Source: Ahaetulla prasina (Eukaryota > Chordata > Lepidosauria > Squamata > Colubridae). Taken from it: 64,000 nt of DNA. The stretch lies in the NCBI RefSeq assembly GCF_028640845.1, contig NC_080541.1, positions 2,935,435-2,999,434 on the forward strand, given 5' to 3'. Below, one piece after another: positions 57,741 to 64,000 of this stretch (position 1 is the stretch's first letter; the number at the start of each line of letters is the position of its first letter). The notes under the pieces are model-generated. The model saw only the letters and a program-made list of their open reading frames with translations. It was not told where the DNA came from and ran no database searches. The position numbers were made by a program, and so were the translations under genes.

Positions 57741-58015
57741 CTCTTGGTTGTCTTCTTTTTCTTCTTCCTCCTCCTCTTCTTCCTCTTCTTCTTCCCTGCC
57801 CCTCCTCCTCCTCTTCTTCCCCTCTTCCTCCTTCCTCCTCCTCCTCTCCTTCTTCCTCCTCCTCCTCTTCTTCTTCCCCACCCCCTCTTCTTCCTCTAAT
57901 TCTCCTTCCTCCTCCTCTTCTTTTTCCTCTTCTTCCCCGCTCCCTCCTTCTCTTCCTCTTCCTCTCCTTCTCCTTTCTCCTCCTCCTCTTCTTCCTCCTC
58001 CCCCTCCTGCAAAAT
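57740..58015. repeat. (CTT/CCT)n microsatellite
   Basis: Pyrimidine tract of TCC/TTC triplets, giving Ser/Leu/Pro (plus) and Glu/Arg/Gly (minus) artefact frames. Followed by gatgacgttgcccagttggg, as at 8330-8350. Confidence 0.95.
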
Positions 58016-58645
58016 CTCATTCTGTTCTTCCACTGATGACGTTGCCCAGTTGGGTCGTTAAACATCTGCAAGAAATCAACCACTTGCACAGAAATCAACC
58101 ATTTGCACAGAGCCTCACAGATGAACCCTAAGTTACAAATATTCTCTTCTATTGGTAATGATCTGTTTGCTTGACTATCCAAAATCTTCTCAAATCTTCT
58201 GCAGCACCCAAGGTGAAAGGCATCCGTACTCTTCCCATCCTACTTCTTCAAAGTCCAACTTTCAGTTGGAGGTCAATAATATCTGTATTGCTCTGTTTCA
58301 CTCACTTTTCTTTCTCTAACTTCATTAACTGGTTTTCCAATTGTGCAACTTCAGAAACTATATCTCTGCAAACAGTATTTTGTAAACTACATTGTATACT
58401 AAAGATAATAATAATAATTTCTAGTTATGTTCACCTATTTGCAAAGTATACATGTTTTTTGTTATTTGCTCTTCTCTTTTTCTACATGTCCTTGGGGCAA
58501 AACATTATTACTAAACATGCAAGAAGGGTTTTTCATTCATTAGCAAAGACCATACCAACAATGTGGATTGTTGCTTTTTATTGCTCCAACTTTGCCAAAT
58601 ATAAATTGTTCAAACAAACCTTGGTTGAATGTACATGGAGATTCT
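58016..58645. other. AT-rich unassigned sequence
   Basis: A plus frame of 211 codons (58171-58806) runs through here into the Penelope fragment; no recognisable domain, probably chance or a decayed element. Confidence 0.4.
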
Positions 58646-58649
58646 CAAT

Positions 58650-58830
58650 AATCCAGGCCATGGTTGTCCCAAAAATGCTTTTTCAAAAGGCAATTGGACT
58701 TTGCTTTTTCCTTAAAGACGTTTCACTTCTCATCCAAGAAGCCTCTTCAGTTCTTCTTCAGATGAGAAGCGAAATGTCTTCAAGGAAAAAACAAAGTCCA
58801 GTTTAAAAAAGCACTTTTGGGAAAAGCTTG
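58650..58830. mobile_element. Penelope-like ends, inverted pair
   Basis: caaaaggcaattggactttg with its partner gcgaaatgtcttcaaggaaa around cttcagttcttcttcagatg; hairpin core present on both arms. Confidence 0.58.
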
Positions 58831-58999
58831 GTTTAAAAGTGGCTGTTTTGTGCACTGAGGTCTATTTTCTTTGGCTAAACTTCAGAATATGCGGTGTAAA
58901 TGGCAAAGCAATAATGGGATGTTTTTGGTGGGAAAGAATGCAGTCACTGCAGTTCTTATAATCTTGGGTTTTGGTCCCCACTCAGCTTGCTTGGCATCC

Positions 59000-59115
59000 A
59001 GTCCCAGAAAAGAGTGGGCTGCCATCTGTCAGAAATGGTGAAGGGTCTCCTGCTTGTGGGGTGGGTGGGTTTGGAATAGGTGACATACAAGGTCCCTTCC
59101 AACTCTGTTATTCTA
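59000..59115 (+). mobile_element. CR1 LINE 3' end
   Basis: gtgggctgccatctgtcaga ... aggtcccttccaactctgtt passing into ATTCT. Confidence 0.75.
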
Positions 59116-59845
59116 TTCTTTCTGTTCTGTAACTCTTATTCTATTCTATTCTATTCTGTTACTTCTATTCTATTCTATTCATTCTGTAACTTCTATTCTA
59201 TTCTATTCTGTTACTCCTATTCTATTCTATTCTCTTCCATTCCATTCTGTAACTTCTATTCTATTCTATTCTATTCCTCCTATTCTATTCTATTCTATTC
59301 TATTCTATTCTATTCTGTTACTCCTATTCTATTCTATTCCATTCCATTCTGTAACTTCTATTCTATTCTATTCTATTTTATTCTATTCTGTTACTCCTAT
59401 TCTATTCCTTCTATTCTATTCTATTCTATTCTATTCTATTCTATTCTATTCTATTCTATTCTATTCATTCTGTAACTTCTATTCTATTCTATTCATTCTG
59501 TAACTTCTATTCTATTCTATTCCTCCTATTTTATTCTATTGTTACTCCTATTCCTCCTATTTTATTCTATTCTGTTACTCCTATTCTATTCTATTCTATT
59601 CTATTCCATTCCATTCCATTCTGTAACTTCTATTCTATTCTATTCTATTCTATTCTATTCTATTCTATTCCTATTTTATTCTATTCTATTCATTCTGTAA
59701 CTTCTATTCTATTCTATTCATTCTGTAACTTCTATTCTATTCCTCCTATTTTATTCTATTCTATTCCATTCCATTCTGTAACTTCTATTCTATTCTATTC
59801 TATTCTATTCTATTCTATTCTATTCTATTCTATTCTATTCTATAT
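59110..59845. repeat. (ATTCT)n array with CTGTAACTT / CTGTTACTC interruptions
   Basis: ATTCT pentamers broken at intervals by tctgtaacttctattctat or tctgttactcctattctat blocks, implying amplification of longer units. Confidence 0.95.
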
Positions 59846-59999
59846 GAATGAAACCAACAAACCATGATAGATCAAATCACAGTTTAACACCAACAGAGGC
59901 AAACCACACTGAACAGGGCCACTAGAGCAACCTGCAGGCATACAGCCTGGAAGCCTTTAAAACAATGACACCCTAACGGAAGGGCTTCTGGGCATGAGC
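59846..59999. other. Short spacer before the CpG island
   Basis: Non-repetitive; nothing recognised. Confidence 0.4.
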
Positions 60000-60311
60000 A
60001 GAGCGCCTCGATTTTAGCCAGCTCCAGGCCCAACATGGCTGCCGGGCAAAGAGGCGACGGAGACTACATCTCCCGTGAGGTCTCGGGCGGGGGTGGCGTG
60101 CAGCGGGGGTGGGGGGGACAGAGGGAGTGGAGAGGGCGGCTCCGGGCCAGCTCGGCCCCGCCCCCCCGGTCGAGCGCGATTGGCTGCGGCCGGTTGTCGG
60201 TGGTGACGGCGGGACGCGGCGGGGGCGGAGCTTGTGTGCCGGCGGCGCTGTGGTCAGTCGGTGGCCGGGAGGCGGCGGCGGCGGAGCGGGAGCCGCAGCG
60301 CTGCCGGGGCC

Positions 60312-60356
60312 ATGGGCTGCCGGGCGGGGGCCGCCGCCCCTCGCCGCGCCCGGTGA
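60312..60356 (+). CDS. Upstream ORF in the CpG-island 5' leader
   Basis: A 14-codon ORF (MGCRAGAAAPRRAR then stop) begins in strong Kozak context ccATGG and ends 24 bases before the candidate start at 60381. If transcription begins upstream of 60312 it could restrain translation of the main frame. Function is inferred from position only. Confidence 0.3.
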   Translation: MGCRAGAAAPRRAR

Positions 60357-60380
60357 CCACCCCGCCGGCCCGGGGCGAAG

Positions 60381-60391
60381 ATGGCGGAGAG
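60381..60391 (+). CDS. Candidate first coding exon of unidentified gene (Met-Ala-Glu-)
   Basis: ATGGCGGAGAG followed directly by donor GTAGGAAAG at 60392. The Kozak context (gcgaagATGG) is good. Unspliced, the frame stops after four codons, so it makes sense only as a short first exon joined to an exon beyond the window. The gene cannot be named from three residues. No further exon was recognised in the 3.6 kb to the right. Confidence 0.45.
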
Positions 60392-60449
60392 GTAGGAAAG
60401 ACCCCCTCCCTCCTCCTCCCGCGAGACCCCTTTCCCGCCTGACCCCTTG

Positions 60450-60518
60450 TGGGGAGCCCCCCCTCCCGGGATGCAGCTGCAGCTCCCCTCCCGCGCATCC
60501 TTGAGGGAGGGTCCCCTC

Positions 60519-60550
<32 letters not shown>

Positions 60551-62500
60551 ATAGCCCCCGCCCTTGCGCTGCTCCTGCTTCACCCCGGCTCCCATCATCC
60601 GCAGCCTTGGCTCCTTGCAGGAACCCCCTCTCTTTTCCCCCCCCCCTCCCCCCCTCTAATTGGGGAGGGGGGCTCCAAACCCTCCTCCTCCCCTTCCCCC
60701 CCTTCTTCCCCTTAGGGACGAGGCTCCCCACCACCACCACTCCCAGCCAGAGCCCCACCCAGGATTGGGGGGCCCGTCTCCCTCTCTTGCACCCCAATCT
60801 TTCTCCTCTCCCTCCCCCACCTCCTTCCAGCTGACCCGCAAAAAAGCGGGTGGGTAGGTGGGTAGCAGGACCCTTCTCGATGCCCATTTTCCTCCTGGTT
60901 GGGGGAAGGGGGAGTCCATATATTGCTCCCCTATAGGACACCCCCCCACACACACTCCATGTTACTCCCTGGGGGTCATTCTGCAACACCCACCCACCCC
61001 GCTCTTCCTCCTCCACCTGACCTTAACCCCCCCTCCCCTCCCTTTCCCTGGGGGTCTCTTTGGAGGGACACCCCCCCCTCCCCTTGGCATAGCACCTGCT
61101 TTCACCCATCCCTTTGCAGCAGGTGCCGCTTCCTCCCGTCTCCCCCCTCCCCACCCTGTCAGATTGCTTTGCTGTAGTATCTTGGGGGGGGGGGAGGGAA
61201 GGAGAAGACTGAATCCGGCTTCAACGGTGGGTGAGGGGGTTATTTAAGGGGTGTCTTCCCACCCACCCCTATTTCTGAGAAATAGATTTTGGGGAGGGAG
61301 GGAAGAGGCGAATTGCAAAGGCTGGTGTGCGTTGCTCCTGCGGCCCTGTTTTTTTTTAATTTTTTAATTTTTTGCAAGCCTTGATGGCTGTTGCCTTGGT
61401 GGGGAGGGGGCCGTGGGGCTGGTTGTTTATTGGGTTGGGGGTGGGGTCTTTTCCTCAGGGCCCCAGCCCGTGGGGCTGAGGGGTGTGTAGGGTGGACGGA
61501 AGCTCTTGCGGAGATGTGCAAAGCATGGAGGCTGCAGGGTGGATGAAGGCGGGGAAGCGGGGCGGGGGGGGGAGAGGAGTGGGGAAGGAAGGGGCTTGTG
61601 AAGTGGGGGGGGGCGCCTTGCTCAGATCCCCCCCCACCCCCCGTATGGTCGGAAGGAGTTCTGAAGGACGCCGGTGGAGAGCGGGCACGGCGTGTGCGAC
61701 GACGGACCTTGGAGGCGAATGTGGGCACCTGCCTTCTGCGGCTCGGGTGGGCTGCAGCGGCCTGGTGGTGCAGTGAGAGGGCAAAGGTTGGCATTCGGGT
61801 GGTGTGTGTGTGTGTGTGTGTGTGTCAAGGCCGGGTGTGTGCGAGGCTTAGCCCGGAACACACTCAGGAGCACCCAAGGGCGAGGATTGGTATGCAGATG
61901 GCACATTTCTCTCTCTTTCCTTCCAAGGCTCCAGCTTTGCAAATCCCTCGCCTGCTCTCTCTCTTTCCCCGTGTCTCTAGATTTTTTTTTTGATGGGGGG
62001 GTGGGAATCGTGCTTGGCCCTCTTAAACCACCCCCCCCCCAGCTCTCCAGCAGACTGGATCTGATCTTGGCTTGTGTGCGAAAGGGCCAGGTGGCTTTGC
62101 TTGGAGAGTCGGTGGGTCTCCGGCCGATTGACACCATCTTACCTCTGGCCTGTCGGAGGTTCGGAAGGTGCCAGCTGGAGGGCAACCACTCCGTTTCTTG
62201 GCTCTCGGATGTGGTGCACATCCTGTGTGGTTGTGCGGAGCGAGTCTGGCTAAAATGTGGTCCTGTTAGTTGTTGCTTTTGAGTGTGAACGCAGCAAGAT
62301 GTTGCCTCGGTCTGCATCTGTGCTGTCGGATGCTAATTGCCGGGGGGGGGGAGGCGAAAACGACACTCCTGCAGTTTGCCTGCCAAGGGCTTAAATTTAG
62401 CAAGAAGTGGCTCTGATTTTAGGTATTTGGGGTGGGTGGGTGGAGAAAATCTGTCCCCGGTCCAACTTTTCTCTTTGCTGCATCAATTATTCAAAAATGC
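60450..62500. other. GC-rich first-intron sequence of the unidentified gene
   Basis: C- and G-rich runs, a (CAG)n tract at 60521-60550 and (GT)n at 61797-61826. Many long open frames arise from Pro/Gly/Ala codons; no conserved domain or splice-bounded exon seen. Confidence 0.5.
60521..60550. repeat. (CAG)n trinucleotide repeat
   Basis: About nine CAG units within the putative first intron. Confidence 0.95.
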
Positions 62501-62504
62501 CTAA

Positions 62505-62590
62505 CCCCAGGGGATCTTCAAACTTGGCTCTTTTAAGACTTGTGGACTTCAACTCCCAGAGTTCCTCAGCCAGCTTTGCTGTTAGCAATT
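62505..62590. mobile_element. hAT foldback MITE, left half
   Basis: gggatcttcaaacttggctc, gtggacttcaactcccagag, ccagctttgctg, then lost at a T run. Confidence 0.6.
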
Positions 62591-62904
62591 TTTTTTTTTT
62601 TTGCTCTTGTGTGTGGGATTGGAGCAAAAGGGATGAGAGAGATTTTGTGCTACCGATTTAGTGGGGAGGGGGCCATGGCCCACTCAAAAGTTTTCCTCCC
62701 GCCTTTTCCGGCTTTATGCAAAGCAGAAGGTCAAAGGTCGCTTGATTGGTGAGTTTGTGGTCTCTAGAGGTGAATTTGAATTAAAAAGGACCCTGTCTTT
62801 AAAATTTTAAACGTGGGTTGGAGATTTTGGAGTCCTTGGATTTTTATGCAAGGATTAAAAATTGGAGAAAATGCCATTTCATCATGATGGACAACGTGTC
62901 TCGT
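62591..62904. other. First-intron sequence, nothing recognised
   Basis: No repeat family or exon seen. Confidence 0.45.
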
Positions 62905-63300
62905 ACAGATAGTCCTCGTGTTACAGCGGTTCGTTTAGTGACCATTCAGATTTATAACGGCACTGAAAAAAGTGACTTATGATCATTTTTCACACTTACG
63001 ACTGTTGTACCATCCCTGTGATCAAAATTCAGTCTCTTTGCATACCCGCTCGTATTTATGTTGGTTGTAGTGTGCTGGGGGGCGGTCATGAAATCTCCCT
63101 TTTGCGACCTTTTGTCAATGGAGAAGCCAGATTTACTTAACAACCATGTTACTCACTTAACAAATGCAGTGATTCACTTAACAACTATGGCGAGAAAGGT
63201 CGTAAAATGGGGCAAAACTCACTTAACAACCATCTCGTTTAGCAACAAAGGAATTTTGTGCTCAGTTGTGGCTGTAAGTGGAGAAACACCGGTACTATGT
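62905..63300. mobile_element. MITE (CTCGACTTAC family), first of three consecutive copies
   Basis: cagatagtcctcgtgttaca to gtggctgtaagtggagaaac. Confidence 0.75.
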
Positions 63301-63305
63301 ATACA

Positions 63306-63668
63306 CAGGTAGTCCTCAACTTACGACTGTTCATTTAGTGACCATTTGAAGTTACGATGCCACTGGAAAAAAGGGACTTATGAACTCTTTTTCACACAAT
63401 TATTCCAGCGTTCTCACGGTCACGTGATTTACATTCGGATACTTGGCAGCTGACTCACATTTATGACGGTTGCAGCATCCCCGGGTCATGCGATCCCCTT
63501 TAGCGACCGTCCAATGAACAAAGTCAATGGGAAAGCCCCGATTCACTTAACGACCGCATTACTAACTTAACTGCAGTCGTTCACTTAACAACCGTGGTGA
63601 GAAAGGTCATAAAATGGGGAAAAACTCATTTTGGGCTCAATTGTGGTCATAGGTTGAGGACTACCTGT
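63306..63668. mobile_element. MITE (CTCGACTTAC family), second copy, both termini intact
   Basis: Left acaggtagtcctcaacttac and right taggttgaggactacctgt are clear inverted ends, the best view of the element's borders in the window. Confidence 0.82.
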
Positions 63669-63689
63669 ACTCTGTGTGTGTGTGTGCAA

Positions 63690-64000
63690 GTAGTCCTCGA
63701 CTTACAGCAGTTCATTTAGCGACCACGCAAAGTTACAACATCCCTGGAAAAAGTTACTTCTGACCATTTTTCACACGTATGACGGTTGTAGCATCCCCTT
63801 GGTCATGTGATCAAAATTCAGAAGCTTGGCAACTGACTCATATTTACGACAGTCACCGTGTCCGGGGGGGGGGGGGTCACGGGATCCCCTTTGGTGATCT
63901 TCCGACCAACGAAGCCCAGGGGGAAAGCCAGCTTCACTTGAACAACCCTATTATTCACTTAACAACCCTGGCTGGAAAAGGTTGTAAAAAATGGGGCAAA
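63690..64000. mobile_element. MITE (CTCGACTTAC family), third copy, cut by the window edge
   Basis: caagtagtcctcgacttaca to the last base; includes an interior G run near 63865. Confidence 0.75.

Larger units (their letters stand above)
60000..60450 (+). promoter_or_regulatory. CpG island promoter of an unidentified plus-strand gene
   Basis: Very dense CpG sequence with GC boxes (CCCCGCCCCC near 60155), an inverted CCAAT box (GCGATTGGCTG near 60176) and an ATG followed by a splice donor at its 3' edge. This is the strongest island in the window. It could be bidirectional, but no minus-strand gene was recognised to its left. Confidence 0.75.

Noticed and set aside
60035..61247. Several 100-347-codon ORFs in the CpG island and its flank
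   Set aside because: GC-rich DNA lacks stop codons by chance; frames overlap on both strands and show no domain.

Overview
This is nuclear DNA from a vertebrate, very probably a snake. The only identifiable protein-coding gene is spread over nine small visible exons in about 33 kb. The rest is retrotransposon and transposon debris typical of squamates: L2- and CR1-type LINEs whose tails run into ATTCT microsatellites, tRNA-derived SINEs, Penelope-like elements, hAT-type MITEs and solo LTRs. The very high density of ATTCT, ATAG and GGAA microsatellites points to an advanced (colubroid) snake. That placement is an inference.

The gene is GFUS (TSTA3), GDP-L-fucose synthase, on the minus strand. 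Nine consecutive coding exons at 34425-34269, 33730-33616, 25097-24969, 21869-21796, 17622-17489, 13911-13847, 8805-8739, 3477-3398 and 1592-1493 join in frame to give residues 1-303. Comparison with the 321-residue vertebrate protein leaves about 18 C-terminal residues, so the last exon lies beyond the left edge. The NADP-binding glycines and all catalytic residues are intact. A CpG-rich segment at about 40560-40860 is the likely GFUS promoter, which makes 34426 to about 40.6 kb a 5' UTR intron.

Layout. 1-34.4 kb: GFUS exons and introns, with seven solo LTRs of one related group (most with 5-bp target duplications), fourteen copies or fragments (window-wide) of a MITE with CTCGACTTAC termini, several hAT foldback elements, Penelope-like fragments, an L1-type insertion, and L2/CR1 pieces. 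34.4-40.5 kb: GFUS intron 1, holding a long but broken L2 LINE between two ~800-bp direct repeats. 40.5-60 kb: intergenic repeats, including LINE-tail tandem arrays, four Sauria-type SINEs in a row, and a 1.75-kb CCTT/CCCT array. 60.0-60.45 kb: a strong CpG island with the probable first exon of an unidentified plus-strand gene; its intron fills the right end, which closes with three consecutive MITE copies.

The most interesting structures are a hammerhead-ribozyme-like core shared by two Penelope-like families with different but perfectly paired stems; an inverted pair of ZNF143-like motifs in the GFUS promoter that resembles the local foldback MITEs; and an ~800-bp direct duplication around a 3'-truncated L2. 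All homology statements come from reading the sequence and general knowledge of the families; no database search was run.
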